This document shows, piece by piece, positions 1 through 11,127 of a stretch of DNA of 64,000 bases. The position numbers were made by a program, and so were the translations under genes. The notes beneath the pieces are model-generated. The model was not told where the DNA came from and did no database searches. It was given only the letters and a program-made list of their open reading frames with translations. This DNA is from Tolypeutes matacus (Eukaryota; Chordata; Mammalia; Cingulata; Chlamyphoridae). The stretch lies in contig JAKSZT010054576.1 in assembly GCA_026826555.1 (NCBI GenBank), forward strand, positions 13,580,245 through 13,644,244, in the 5' to 3' direction. Position 1 is the first letter of the stretch, and each line of letters opens with the position of its first letter.

Positions 1-75
1 ATGGGAATCCCCATATTTTTTGTGTAACATTTATGTAATCTAAGCATCTTTAAAAAAAAAAAAAAAGAAAAGAAA
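1..75 (+). mobile_element. 3' tail of a xenarthran L1-type element (rest lies left of window)
   Basis: The first bases (GGGAATCC then T-rich, GTAACA, TTATGTAATCTAAGCATCTTT and a poly-A tract) match the 3' termini of the copies at 58500-58573 and 14860-14935. This is the last part of a further copy cut by the window edge. Confidence 0.7.
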
Positions 76-504
76 AGTCTAAGTGGTAAATTTATGTGTA
101 TGCCCTAAAGACATCTAGAGTTCCCAGAGCCAAAGCCAGGTCACCAATTTTAGGGCATTAGATGAATCTGTACTTATTTTGTGAAGACAGGAATGAAAGG
201 ACACCATAACTAAACCAAGTAATATTAACGGACAGGGAACCAGAACCCTCCCTGAGAAAGTTTCTCAATATGGAAACAAAAACAGCTGTCAAATGCCCAC
301 TACTTTATCACCTAGAGATGACGTGCTCACACATGTAAGCGATAAATGGTAACCACCAGAATGACTGTCTAAATAAGGATGCATGCATATACGTGTATAT
401 ACAACTATACATGCATATGAATATGTAGATACACATAAAGTTGTAGTTAGTACAACTCAGTCATTTGTACCAGCTCTTTCTTATACCTTGATCTTAATTA
501 TATG

Positions 505-690
505 GAAGAGTAGAAAACACACAGGTCTTAGAGTCCTATGGATCTGGGATCTGATCCCATCCCTGACCCTTACTAGCCATGTGACCTTGAGGAAAAAGAA
601 ACAGAATCGTTGTTTCTCATATGTAGAATGCGGAGAATGAGACCTATCTCATCGTGTCACCAAAAGGGTTACGTGCAATAAAGCCTGAGC
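505..690 (+). repeat. MIR SINE fragment
   Basis: Shows the MIR core pattern: a 'gatctgatcccatccctgac' tRNA-related part, 'cttactagccatgtgacctt', then a degraded 'cagtttctcatctgtaaaatg' segment. Confidence 0.65.
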
Positions 691-844
691 TTCCTTGTGT
701 AAGAGCCTCCTCGGCTCACTGCTCTCAGCTGTGATCCAGATCCACAATAACCCAGGCTGGAGAAGCTGAGATCCCCCAGTGGGGGTGGGTCTCACCCATT
801 AGGGTCGGGAAATCAGCATCCAGTAGGAGCTTAACGCAAAACGA

Positions 845-1035
845 GAGGGCTTGGCTTCCAAGCCAAGTTCCAACACTTACTAATGGTCGGGTTAAGAGCA
901 AGTTGCTTGCTCTCACCTGTAAAATGGGGATAGCACCAGGGCCCACCTCTGTTCTGAAGACTCAATGACAGAACGTTGTTAGGGGCTAGAAATAGAGCCA
1001 GACACACAGTAAAACATTAAATAAAAGTTAGCTAT
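845..1035 (+). repeat. MIR SINE
   Basis: Recognisable MIR order: 'caacacttactaatggtcgg', 'cacctgtaaaatggggatag', 'gaagactcaatgac', then 'gccagacacacagtaaa' and 'ttagctatttt'. Confidence 0.75.
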
Positions 1036-1242
1036 TTTGTTGAAATTATTATTAGCATCATCATCATCTCCATTTAATTTGTAATCAGTTACATAGAGGA
1101 CTGTGGGACAAATCCAGCTCACAGAAATGTTTTGTTTGGTCCACACAGGGTGTTATTTAATAAAAACAAAAACAAATTCATTGCCAACACTAAGTAGAGA
1201 CTATACTTAAACATCCAAATCTCTGGCTTCTTTTAAAAACTG

Positions 1243-1337
1243 AGGGGAGAAGATGTAGCTCAGCGGTTGAGTGTCTGCTTCCCATGTATGAGGTCCTGGA
1301 TTCAAACCTCGTTACCTCCTAAAAAAACAAACAAAAC
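1243..1337 (+). mobile_element. DAS-type tRNA-derived SINE (short)
   Basis: The tRNA-Ala-like body has a box A region (TAGCTCAGCGGTTGAG), 'cttcccatgtatgagg' and a box B region (GGATTCAAACC), followed by an A-rich tail. DAS-type SINEs are characteristic of Xenarthra. Only the tRNA-related head is present. Confidence 0.85.
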
Positions 1338-2240
1338 CTGAAAGAGCTGGTAACCCTGGGCCTGATACTGATAGTCTCCCATGGACACAGGCAGCTGAAG
1401 CCAAGGAGCCACTGTCCACTTTAGGCAGAACATTTGCTCTTCTGTTCACCACAGTCTGCACCACTCCCTATCGCCCTATACCTGTCCCATGGCACACACT
1501 TACGTACCTGTCTGGCTTCAAGAGCATTTGAATTTCTGAATCTTGCTTTAATTTTTTAAAGACCTGCCTCCATTTGAAATTTTGGTACCAGCCTCACACC
1601 CTCCTGCCCCTATCAAGTACTCTAAATGGGAAAGGCAAGAATAGTTAAAGGGTAAGTAACTTTCCCCTCAGAAAATGCTCAGCAACAGTTAAGTACCAGA
1701 TAATGACAGAGGATAAAGAGAGTCAGATCAAAACAGCCTCCCAGTATGGGAATTCTGCACATTATACATTATATATATTTTTAAGACCACACTTTTCTAA
1801 TAAAAATAAATGAGCCAAAAACAAAAACAAAAAAACCCCCACAAAACAAAAACAGCCCTCCACACATGACCCAAATTATGAGCTGGCAGAAGCTTAAGTA
1901 CCAAAAGTTTTAGAGTTATTTTCGCCCTGCCTCGCCCCTGCCTAAAGCTGTGATCCAACTGATGGTGCCCATTTAGAATGGAGGGCGGATCAGAATGAGA
2001 GCAGCACATACTGTCCCATCTCTTCGTGTGACCTTCTGTTTAAGAAGTCCAACTACCTGGACCAGCTGCTCCAGGGGGAGTGGGGGGTCCCTTTCAGACC
2101 CTGGAGGCCCCAAGGCTCTGAATAGGTGGATTCACCTGCCTTGAGGGAAGGGGCAGGGGCCAATGGCATAAGAAGGAACTGGCCTCCGAAAAGAGTCCTG
2201 GCCTTTGCCCTGGCTGCTTTACCCTCCTTGGAATTTCCAG
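1338..2240. other. Unique intron sequence
   Basis: No gene or clear repeat seen, apart from an A-rich stretch at about 1797-1855. Several short ORFs are not supported. Confidence 0.5.
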
Positions 2241-3340
2241 TGATAGAAGCATCTTTGGTTCTTCGTGGTGGACCCTGGACCACACCTGATAGCTCGTATG
2301 CTAATGAGATGGCAAGGGGGGGGGCAGCCACACCTGCAGTTTAAGGGTGGGGGCTGCCGTGCCAGAAAGACCAACCACATGATCAAAGGGTTGGGCTTTG
2401 AGCCTCCTCTTATCAGCCTGACCTGGAGGGAGGGGAGGGGGCTGGAGAGTGAGCCCAACCACCAGGGTACGGGTGGCACCAATTACTCCTATGTAATGAA
2501 GCCCCATGGAAACTCTGGAAACTCGAAGCTTGGGTGAGCGTCCGTGATTAACTACGACATGGTCGTGCTAGGAGGGTGGCGTCTCTGGTCCACGTGGAGA
2601 GGACACAGAAGCTTGAGAATGAGACCCTCTGCATCTCTTCTTTTGGCTACTTTCTGATTTGTAATCCTTTTACTGCTGTAACGTAAAAGAAAATGGCTGC
2701 CTGCATTGGGCATTGCCAGGAGGGACCACTTTTGGAGAAAGATTTTCCAGAAGACAAAAACAACTAAACTGCAAGGGTTTTCAAAAAAAAAAATGGAACA
2801 ATGCACTTTAAGGAACTGCAGATAAGCAACACCTGGTGATAAGCCAGTTTCCCTCCAAGAGGGACGGATAAGCCCCCCATATTAACAATGTATATCTGCT
2901 CCACTTTGTAGGACATTTTAAAATTGAAACTTGACGTCAGCCAACCAGAACATCTCCTCACTTGCTTCCACGTTTGCCCTGTACACGCTGCCCCCTTTCA
3001 CAGAGCTCCTTTCCACATGCCGTTGGGATGCTGCCCGATTCATAAACTGTAAACTGCTCAAGTAAACTCTTATAAATATCTTACCTAATAATTTTTAACG
3101 CTATCATACAACTATAATCCTAAGTATAGCACTTTCAGTGAATTCTGTGTGTTGCCCGCAAATTACTGAACCCAAGGAGGTGGTGGAACCCATAAATTTG
3201 CAGTCAGTTGGTCAGAAGCTTGCTCGCAGCCACTGCTTGCAGGGCAGTCTTGTAGAGGATTGCACTAAAGCTGTGGAGTCTGGCCTGACTCCGGAATTGA
3301 ATTGAATTGCGTTGTAGCTGGTGAACCATAGTTACTGCTC
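2240..3340 (+). mobile_element. Endogenous retrovirus LTR, interrupted by a second LTR
   Basis: The left part (about 2240-2677: 'ggaccacacctgatagc', 'tcctatgtaatgaagcc', 'gaaactcgaagcttgggtga', 'ccttttactgctgtaa') and the right part (about 3111-3340: 'cctaagtatagcactttcag', 'gaggtggtggaaccc', 'tttgcagtcagttggtcaga', 'gaattgaattgaattg') are consecutive pieces of one LTR type I recognise from mammalian genomes. I cannot name the family reliably. The middle is a later insertion. Outer limits are approximate. Confidence 0.65.
2678..3110 (+). mobile_element. Second LTR inserted into the LTR at 2240-3340
   Basis: Starts TG (tgtaacgtaaaagaaaatgg) and ends CA (ctatcataca). Near its end it has the pattern 'ctgcccgattcataaactg...ctcaagtaaactc', like ERV1-type LTRs. 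It sits exactly where the surrounding LTR should read continuously. A clear target duplication is not visible (actgc before, actat after). Confidence 0.55.
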
Positions 3341-3694
3341 AAAGTGTCAGGAATCATTGAACATTTACACAGCCCAAGGAATGCTGGGAGGGGCTGCAGA
3401 GCATCCTCCCATAACCCTTTGCAGCATGCTTCTCGCTTTTCCCCATCTGCCCACCCTCCCCAGCCCCTGTGCCTCCAAGGAGAAAGGAAAAGCAATGAGA
3501 CCATCTTATTCCCACTAAAATTCCTGATTTCATGGGATAGCCCTCTCCCAGAAATAAAATGAGAGTGGCATTATGGGGGATTTGAATTTTCTTCTTCATG
3601 CAGTCTAATTCTAAATTTGTCTCAATGAAAATGCATCACTACTCAGAAAAGATAATAAAAGTTATCAATTCATTGTGCATTCATTGCACTGGGA
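3341..3694. other. Unique intron sequence
   Basis: No supported gene or repeat. The ORFs here are overlapping shadows on both strands. Confidence 0.45.
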
Positions 3695-3850
3695 AGCAGT
3701 GTAGCTTGATGTTCAAGTACAGGACTGGAGCTAGCTTGCCTGGTTGCAAATCCTGGCTCTCCTCTCTGATCTTGGGCAAGGGTCTTAAACCCCTTTGTCA
3801 AATGGGTATGAAAACACTCATCACGTTGCAAGGATTTAAAGTTAATTTAA
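3695..3850 (+). repeat. MIR SINE
   Basis: Contains 'ttgcctggttgcaaatcctg', 'tctctgatcttgggcaaggg' and 'tttgtcaaatgggtatgaaa' in MIR order. Confidence 0.75.
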
Positions 3851-3889
3851 GCAAATAGCTTAAAATGTGCTGATGTTGTTGTTTGATAG

Positions 3890-3966
3890 TATTTACTGAG
3901 TTCCTGCTATATGTCAAGAATTATAAATTTAATAATAAACAAAATTACCACACTGCCCTCATGGAT
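3890..3966 (+). repeat. Ancient mammalian repeat fragment ('tactgagttcctgctatatg')
   Basis: Resembles the widespread old mammalian repeat reading 'tattgagcacctactatgtg...ccctcatggagctt'. Six similar fragments occur in the window. Family name not assigned. Confidence 0.45.
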
Positions 3967-3967
3967 C

Positions 3968-4043
3968 TTTTTTTTTTTTTTTAGGTATTGAGACCTCATA
4001 TGTGGGAAGCCAGTGCTCAACCATAGAGCTACATCGGTTCCCC
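3968..4043 (-). mobile_element. DAS-type SINE, minus strand
   Basis: Starts with a T tract (the A tail on the other strand) and runs through 'tattgagacctcatatgtgg' to 'gagctacatcggttcccc', the reverse of the tRNA-derived SINE head. Confidence 0.8.
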
Positions 4044-4050
4044 TGAATTG

Positions 4051-4168
4051 GGTTTTTGGTTTGCTTGCTTGTTTTTGTTTTTTTTTTCTTTGTTTTTAGG
4101 AGGTACCAGGGATTGAATCTGGGACCTCTTATGTGGGAAGCAGGAGCTCAACCCCTGAGCAACACCAG
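4051..4168 (-). mobile_element. DAS-type SINE, minus strand
   Basis: A second copy in the same orientation beside the previous one. It has a T-rich tail, then 'gtaccagggattgaatctgg' (box B reversed), 'cttatgtgggaagcaggagc' and 'tcaacccctgagc'. Confidence 0.85.
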
Positions 4169-4394
4169 CATTCCAGGTCACTTTGTTTAATGACAAATTA
4201 AACTTGGCCCTGGATTGCAATCTTGAGAGTCGGCTTTTCAGAAATCCAGCCAGGTGAAGTTGCACGTTGCGTAAGCAGTTGTGAAGAGAGTGCATGCTGA
4301 GCCAGGCTGCCTCGTTTGAATCCCAACTTGGCCATGTCCTCACTGGGCAACTTTGAGTAAGTTCCTCCTGAGTAAAATAAATGGATAAATTGAT

Positions 4395-4499
4395 AGTACT
4401 TCCAGGGATGACCCAGGAACCTCCATTTTCAACAAGCTCCCAGTGTGATTCTTATGCGTGGAGTCCGAGGGCCACACTTGAAGAAGCCTTGCTTAGAAA
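4395..4499 (+). repeat. MER5A-like hAT-Charlie DNA transposon fragment
   Basis: 'acaagctcccagtgtgattc' followed by 'gagggccacacttgaagaag' matches the right half of MER5A. Confidence 0.65.
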
Positions 4500-4645
4500 C
4501 TGCTTAGATACACAGTCTACAAGCAGAGAAACGGAGGCTGAAAGAGATCAAGGGACTTGGCCGAGGTCACAGCCAGCCAAATAACGGAGAGGTCTGAACC
4601 CAGCCCCAGGCTCTAAAGTTGGTGCTCTTTTTGCTGTGCCTTATA
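4500..4645 (-). repeat. MIR SINE, minus strand
   Basis: 'gagaaacggaggctgaaaga', 'cttggccgaggtcacagcca' and 'gaggtctgaacccagccc' are the reversed MIR signature. Confidence 0.75.
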
Positions 4646-5360
4646 ATAAACCTGCACTTTGAACTGAAATTAATCACGAAGAGGAAATTCAGAGGGGAAA
4701 GGGAACTAGAGAGCAGCCAACCCTTGGCCTTCACAGAAGAGGGAGCTGATGCTCAAGGTTCCACAGGGAGGTGGAGAAGAGCCGGGCTGAGGAGTCCAAC
4801 CCCCTGACTTTTCATCCAGCACTCCGTGCCCCGTACCACCAATTCACCAGCAAAGGGCAACTGACTTTGATGGTTTAGCACCTAGAAGATGCTCAAAAAA
4901 TACCAGCTGAATCAGACTTGACTGGGCTGGCTTAATTCAGTGCCAGAACCATCCTCAAGAGCTGAGGCTGTAAATCCGTCCCTGACCTCAGGCGGAAGGG
5001 TCCGGGTCTGAATCAGCACAGTGCCGTCTCCATGCCCTGCCCTTAACCTTCTTTCAATACTCGCCCAAGTACCTAATGGCCAGAGGGATCTTAAAAAAAA
5101 AAAAAAAAGAAAACTTCCATGGTCCACTTGTCCAAGTGAAGAAATTAGCATAGGCCCCGTCCTATTCACTAAACACTCAACTATACACATGATTCAGATT
5201 TCACCAGTTTTCCCACTAATGACCTTTTGTGTTTCTGGATCCAATCCAGGGTTCCTTGTTGCATTTGGTCATCAAGTCTAGACTAGAGGGATTTTTTTTT
5301 AAAGCTCAAAGCTGATCATTTCCCTGCTTATTTATATATTTGTAATATGTGGTCTATCCC

Positions 5361-5844
5361 TGTATTAGTCAGCCAAAGGGGTGCTAATGTGAAATACCAA
5401 ATATGGGTTGGTTTTTATAAAGGGTATTTATCTGGGGTAGAAGTCCACAGATACCAGGCCATAAAGCATTAAGTTTCTTCTCTCACCACAGTCCATTGCC
5501 ACGTGTTGGAGCAAGACAGCTGCCGGCATTTGCCAGGGTTCAGGCTTCTGGGGTTCCTCTCTTCCCGGGGCTGCGTTTCTCTCTGGGCTTAGCTCCTGTT
5601 TCCTCCACAAGGTCAGCTGTAGACGAACTGGCGAACGGCTTGTTTCTCTTCTCCTGGGGCCTTCTGTCCAACATCAAAACTGCTTCTCAAAAGACAGCTT
5701 CTCAAAATTGTTCTTGCCATGCCTTTTATATTTGATTCCCCATAATCATAACCTAATCATGCCCAGATTAACAGATCAGTTTACAAGCATGATCCACTTA
5801 TATTTTTGGAATTCATAATTACATCAAATTGGCCGACAGTTACA
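5361..5844 (-). mobile_element. Solo LTR (xenarthran ERVL/MaLR-like), with 5-bp target duplication
   Basis: Begins TGTATTAGTCAGCC and ends ...CAGTTACA. It is flanked on both sides by ATCCC (5356-5360 and 5845-5849), a perfect 5-bp target duplication. Internal landmarks, such as 'gttggagcaagacagctgcc', 'tcttcccggggc' and 'aaggtcagctgta', match the copies at 60465 and, reversed, at 38564 and 41249. No internal viral genes are present. Confidence 0.85.
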
Positions 5845-5889
5845 ATCCCCCTCTGGCAAAATGTAGGGACCTAGCCTATCTTGCTCACT

Positions 5890-6080
5890 GTTGTAATTTA
5901 AGTGCCTAGGAGAGTACCTGGCATGTCGTAGGTGCTCAATATTTGCTGAAACAAATAGAGGCTGAAAGAATAAATGGATAGAGGGAGGGCATCATTTTTA
6001 AATGAACACTGACATGTCCCAAGAACCTGGCTCAGTGCCTGGCACGCAGTGGGTGCCCAGTGCACATCTGTTGTATACAC
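5890..6080 (+). repeat. L2/MIR 3'-end-like fragments
   Basis: Two short matches to the 'agtgcctggcacatagtagg...ctcaataaat' signature: 'gagtacctggcatgtcgtag' and 'ctcagtgcctggcacgcagt'. Confidence 0.5.
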
Positions 6081-7514
6081 CCACTCAAATGCCATTCATC
6101 CACTTTAACCACGTAACCTGAGTCACCGGACGGCCACTCTTCTGACCACGCATGTCTCTCGAGAGGCTGCCAGAGAGGAAAACTGGGTGCCCACCCAACA
6201 GTTGCCTGCACATCTGTTGGAGAAGGGACCACACTCACGCGGAGCAGTGCCGGCGCCCTGGCCACCACACCAGGCTCGTACTTGGAGCTGCTTTTCAGGA
6301 AGTCCCAGCAACCGCTGCCCCAGCACAGAGGCCTCTCCCCGGCCAGTGAGGCAACGTTGCCTCAGAAAAAAAGCAGCTGATTAATACCCTCGGAGGGTCT
6401 ATTGTCTGCATCCTGTCACCAGTGGAGAAACAGCTGTTTACAGTTTGTTGATTCATCTCCCTTTGGTGTCATGTCGAAGAAATACAAACGTTTGTTCTCA
6501 AGGGCACAATTCAGCAGCTGAAGGGAGTGAAGAAAACGGTATTTATTTTTAACAGGATAAAGAGGGGGGACTCTCACAAAGTTTGGACACTAGCAGAAAG
6601 AAAGCTCTCTGGGAGGAGCTAGGCTTCATGGCTCAAGGGATACTTGAGAGTCTACTCCAACAGCCAGCTGGAAATTTCTACTTGGGTAATGGGGGTCAGT
6701 CAAACAGTGGGCTCAGGTGAGCACCCATGGATAGGACAGGCCTGGAATAGCTCTCCAGGCCTGGAAGTGAGAGAGCTATTAAATACAGATAACATCCTAC
6801 ACAAGGCCAAAAAATCTTCTGCTGGGTCTCTGGGCATCTGACTGTAGGCGACGGGCCCCTGATTTCCTGAGGGAAGGACTCTACATCCTGTTAAGAAACA
6901 GGGGGCCAGAGGCAGTGGGGACACCAAGAGCAGACTGGGGTCATTGAGGAGGAGAAAGAAGAAAAGGTGTCTAAGGAGACCCAAGGGAAAGGAAGTTCTG
7001 GCCCAAGGTCTTCAGTAAAATCCACAAGTTCAAACACACCCCAGAAAGTGGTCTTAGCCTCTGGCCTCTGAAGAGCCAAGAAAACATCTCCCTGCTGCAG
7101 GCAGGGGCTCCCGTGCCTTGAAGGTTCCTGGTGAGAGCATATCCATTTCCACCATAAGCATCTGGGTCTCCATGGTGACAATGGCAAGGTCACAGACCTC
7201 ACCCCAAGAGGGTCCTCGTACCATCAGTCCCCTGCTGTGTCCAGGTAGAGGAAAGAGTGGGAAAGGATGGACCCTGAGACGCAGCCCCATGTGGACGGCA
7301 TCACCAAACCCTGCTCAATTCCCTGTTCTCAGAGAGTGCTTTGCACCCAGGCCCGAAGGCAGGTCGCCAACCCAAAAACTAAGATATCTCAGTAGCTGAA
7401 GCAAAGGTCAGTGCCTGCATGAGCTGGACCCACTACGCCCAACCCTATCCTTTAGAGCCACATGTGCAAGTCACTCTCTAGCAGGCCATATCTTTTTTCT
7501 AGCACCTTCTGGAA
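6081..7514. other. Repeat-poor intron block with candidate conserved element
   Basis: No interspersed repeat recognised. The stretch 6375-6520 is AT/GC balanced with three CAGCTG E-boxes, TGTTTAC and TGATTAAT motifs, and looks like an enhancer or conserved non-coding element. None of the ORFs shows coding character. Confidence 0.4.
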
Positions 7515-7738
7515 CAGGGAACAGCACACTACAACCCAGGGGCCAAATCTGGCCCACTGCCTGGATTTGTAAATAAAGTTTTATTGGGACACAGACACAC
7601 CCATTGGTTTACCTACAGTCCATAGCTGCTTTGCCCTAAAAGAGCAGAGTTGAGAAGTTGCCGCAGAGACCATATGACCCTCAAAGCCTAAAATATATCA
7701 CCATCTGGCCCTTTACAGGAAATATCTGCCGACCCCTA
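7515..7738 (+). mobile_element. Non-autonomous hAT-Charlie DNA transposon
   Basis: Runs from a degenerate CAGGG...CA terminus through 'cccaggggccaaatctggcc', 'gtaaataaagttttattggg' and 'atctggccctttacagg' to 'ctgccgacccct'. This is a familiar eutherian hAT MITE (exact family name uncertain). Flanks 'ttctggaa' and 'attctaga' may be a decayed 8-bp duplication. Confidence 0.8.
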
Positions 7739-7794
7739 TTCTAGAGTATTGGCTTATGAATTTATTTAAATTTTTCATTATTGATTTGCTCCCC

Positions 7795-7925
7795 GAATAT
7801 CAACTCTATAAGGTCTGGGACCTCTGTTTTGTTCAATGATATATTTCAAGCTCTTAGAACAGTGCCTGGCAGGTACTAGGCACTCAGTAAAGATTTACTT
7901 GATGGGCAGGTGAATGAGTGAGCAT
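7795..7925 (+). repeat. L2 LINE 3' end
   Basis: 'gtctgggacctctgttttgt', 'cagtgcctggcaggtactag' and 'gcactcagtaaag', ending with TGAA-like repeats, is the L2 3' terminus. Confidence 0.65.
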
Positions 7926-7954
7926 TCAAGCTCACACCACCCAATGGGTGGGGG

Positions 7955-8090
7955 GGTACCAATTTCCCAGTTTTTCATACATGAGGAAGTGAGGCTCCAA
8001 GGGGGCAGGATCTAATGCTCAGGATTTCACAGCTGGTCTGCGATGGCACCAAGATTTGAACCCAGCCCTTTCTACCACATTCCACCCCCT
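7955..8090 (-). repeat. MIR SINE, minus strand
   Basis: Reversed MIR signature: 'gaagtgaggctccaaggggg', 'tcacagctggtctgcgatgg', 'gatttgaacccagcc'. Confidence 0.7.
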
Positions 8091-8239
8091 CTATAAACTA
8101 GTCATGTGGCTTCTGGAACTTTATTTAGTCTCTTCTGCCTTGGTTGTCTTGTCTGTCCATCCTGTCTCATTCTGCCTTCCTCACAGGGCTGTTAAGAGAA
8201 CCGAATGAAACAGCACGTCTTTATTTATTGATGCATTTA

Positions 8240-8440
8240 TTTAGCTTTATGTTTAAGTAACTTATTTCATCCTGACAATAGCCCTTTGCAACAGGGACCA
8301 TTACCATCCCCATTTCACGGGTGGACTACTGAGGCACAGAGAGGTTAAATAACTGTCCAAGTTCATGCAATTACTGGGGGGAGGGGGACGGATCAGGATT
8401 CAAGCCCAGGCTCTCTGCTCCTCAGACCTAGGCAACAAAA
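8240..8440 (-). repeat. MIR SINE, minus strand
   Basis: 'catccccatttcacgggtgg', 'tgaggcacagagaggttaaa' and 'gattcaagcccaggctct' in reversed MIR order. Nearly full length. Confidence 0.85.
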
Positions 8441-8449
8441 CACTATTCT

Positions 8450-9555
8450 AGAAATGAAGTGGGCTACAAGAGCCTCGAGGTGTTATGCACCAGCCAAAAT
8501 AAAAAGTGTAATTAAAAAAAAAATGCAGACCTCCTCCCCATCTTGGGAGTCAGACCATTTCTAAAAACATCCATGCCTCCCCCAATTCTGTGGCTGGTCA
8601 GGAAGGAGGGAGGGGGAGTCCCCATTCCAAGGAACCCGACTAAAGACTCAAGGCATCGCCCTGAGCTGGAGACCATCTCAAACCCACAACTGCAGAGAAA
8701 CAGCCCGTCACCCACCCCTCCTCGAGCCTCCCCTGCTGCCAGCCTCCTCCACAGAGCTGGGGGCAGCCAGAACCATCTTCAAGTCCAGGGGTCAGAGCCA
8801 AGCACACTGGGCCTGACAAGAAGCCCCGGAGGGTTCTCTCATCCACTGTCTCCTCTCCCAACTCCTGCCTCCTCCCTCGTTCCCAGAGCCCAAAGATTGG
8901 AATCTCTGAAAATGGATTTCACAACTCAATTAGCGGCAATCAATTATTCACGACCTCGCTTCCCCACAAACTCACAGACTGTCACTATTAGCAAGATAAT
9001 TTCTGGACTCTGCCCAACAACCCTGACCTAAGCTGTCAGACAGCCCACTGTTTATCTCCTCCCTTCCCAAAGACCCCAGAAAGCCCGCCAAGGAGTATCT
9101 GCCACAACGTTCAGCAGAGAGGCGGGTGGAGAAGGCCCCTCTGTGCCCGGAGCCGCAGGGAGGCCGCACTACCAGGCACGGCGTCCAGCCTGCGTGACTC
9201 ACTTTGGGGCAGGACATCGGACCTTAGTTTAATCCACTGGAAAATAGGGCTCAGGCATTCCAGACCCTCTGCCAGGCTCTGGGAAGAATCCCACAGTATT
9301 TTATAAAATGGCTCAAACTTTGAAAACAGTATGTTCTGCAAAAAACACGGCGTGCGAGGTCTCCCAGCCACACCACCACCGTGCCAAGTTCATGGTCAGG
9401 AGCTTGTGGTCCTTGGCAGGGGCTCATAGTTTAAGACCACCGTTAATATTTTTCCTCCGAAAGACTTGGCACCGTCTTCAGGAACACCTCCCCATATCCA
9501 GGTAAAGAGGAGAGAGATGCTTTTCAGACGCTCTTGGAAAAGAGTTTCCCACACT
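8450..9555. other. Repeat-poor intron block with possible conserved element at 8895-9060
   Basis: The longest ordinary open frame on the left side (8543-9031, plus strand) lies here, but it is proline/serine-rich, matches no family and crosses non-coding-looking sequence. Bases 8895-9060 carry several ATTA/TAAT and GATAA motifs in a compact unique stretch. Confidence 0.4.
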
Positions 9556-9559
9556 GGCA

Positions 9560-9765
9560 GTAGGCCTGCCCGTGGTTGAGTATTAGTTCTGCCGCTTAAA
9601 CAAGCAGCACCCTCCGTGCAAGTCACTTTTTTTTCCCCTCTCTCTAAGCCCCAGTTTCTACATCTGCAAAATGGGTGAGTAATAATACCTATCTCCTCGG
9701 GCTGGGGTAAGGAATAAATAAAGCATGAAAAAACACTCAGTACCTTGCTTAGCATGTCATAGGAA
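9560..9765 (+). repeat. MIR SINE
   Basis: 'gccccagtttctacatctgc', 'aaaatgggtgagtaataata' and 'cctatctcctcggg' follow the MIR consensus. Confidence 0.75.
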
Positions 9766-9984
9766 TCACAGCCTCTTTATTTAATTCTAAGGCCCTGTTG
9801 TTTGTAAGATGCATCAATGATTTAATAACAGTTTGGCAACAGAGGGTGTGTGAGGAAACATTAAGGAAACATACACACCAATAAATGCACATCCCAAGTC
9901 TTAGAAAGAGTGGAATATAAAAAGCATGCATTTTAAAAAGAAGTTAATTATCATTACCATGATTACAATGACTATATTATTTTT

Positions 9985-10075
9985 AGAAAATGGGTACAGA
10001 GAGGTTATGTGACTGACTCAAGGTCACACAGCCAGACAAGAGTCAAGCTGGGAATAGAATCCATTCCCCACACTG
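9985..10075 (-). repeat. MIR fragment, minus strand
   Basis: 'cagagaggttatgtgactga' and 'ctcaaggtcacacagcca' are reversed MIR. Confidence 0.75.
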
Positions 10076-10137
10076 GTGCAGAGGGAGGAAAGACAGAAAA
10101 GAGGCAGGGTCAGTTCAGAGACTCCTCCATGATCAAC

Positions 10138-10355
10138 AGTGATAACAATAATTTTATGATGCTTAATATGTGCTAAGGCACTGCGTTATGTGTTCTATAT
10201 ATATTAACTCCTTTTTGTTACTCTTTGAAGAAGGTACTATCAGTCTCCTCTTTTTATTGGTGAACAGACTGATGCACAGAGAATTCAAGTAAGTTGCCTA
10301 AGGTCACACAGCTGTAGGCAGCAGTCAGGTTTCAAACTCAGGATCCTGTACTGCA
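10138..10355 (-). repeat. MIR SINE, minus strand, near full length
   Basis: Runs from 'gcttaatatgtgctaaggca' through 'ttggtgaacagactgatgca' and 'cctaaggtcacacagctgta' to 'tttcaaactcaggatcctg'. Confidence 0.85.
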
Positions 10356-10881
10356 TCCCCCAAATGAGACAAAGAAGGACATGTAAGGGGAGGAGAGCAT
10401 AAAAGCACCACATGATGCCCCCCTCTCCCACTCCCACACCCAGGAAACAGTTCCTCGGAACCTGGAGAGTATGTCCTCTCCTCCCTGGGAAGAAGGCAAG
10501 TCCGTGCCTCTCCTCCACTCGCTCCTGCTGCATTAGCCTCCAGCTGAGCCCACCGAGGGGAGGGGAGCCCAAGTGTGCAGACCCGTCCTGGACAGAGGCC
10601 TCTGACCACAGCACCCAGCCTCTCACTCATCCCGCCCACGGAAACTCAGCAACAGTCACTCCACGATCCTCACTCTGCAGGTACGGAGGATGGGAGACCC
10701 CCAAGAGGCCAGAAGCAGACAGGACATCTGCCAGACCTGCAGCTAGAGAGGCCCCCATTAAGTAGGTGGGAAGAGGAAGGACCAGCAGCTGGGAGAGGGG
10801 GGACCCCACCCCCAAACAACCGGTTTACTTCAGTGCAGCCAGTCTTCAATCACATCAAGAGTCTCAGCATCAGGTAGCACC

Positions 10882-11105
10882 AGGTAACATGGTGGTAAAG
10901 AGCATGGCACCTGTGCCAGCCTGCCTAGGTAAGGAGGAAGGTCCGCCCCTCCCCAGCTGTGTAGCTTTGGGGAAACTACTTCCCCTCTCTGTGCCTCCGT
11001 TCCTCCATCCACAAAACAGTGACTTCAACAATGCATGTCTGGGAGGATGGGGTGAACTGCTTGGCAAGTAGTAAGTGCTCAGTAAATGCCAGCTGCAATT
11101 ATGGT
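10882..11105 (+). repeat. MIR SINE, near full length
   Basis: 'ggtaaagagcatggcacctg', 'ctgtgtagctttggggaaac', 'ctctgtgcctccgttcctcc' and 'agtaagtgctcagtaaatgc' in order. Confidence 0.85.
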
Positions 11106-11127
11106 TTCTCTTAGTATTGTTATTTAT

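Noticed and set aside
1243..1337. Possible tRNA gene
   Set aside because: It has box A and box B but lacks a tRNA fold at the 3' end, carries an A-rich tail and matches the DAS-type SINE family.
8543..9031. 162-codon plus-strand open frame
   Set aside because: Pro/Ser-rich, no domain, no splice or promoter context. GC-rich intron sequence gives such frames by chance.
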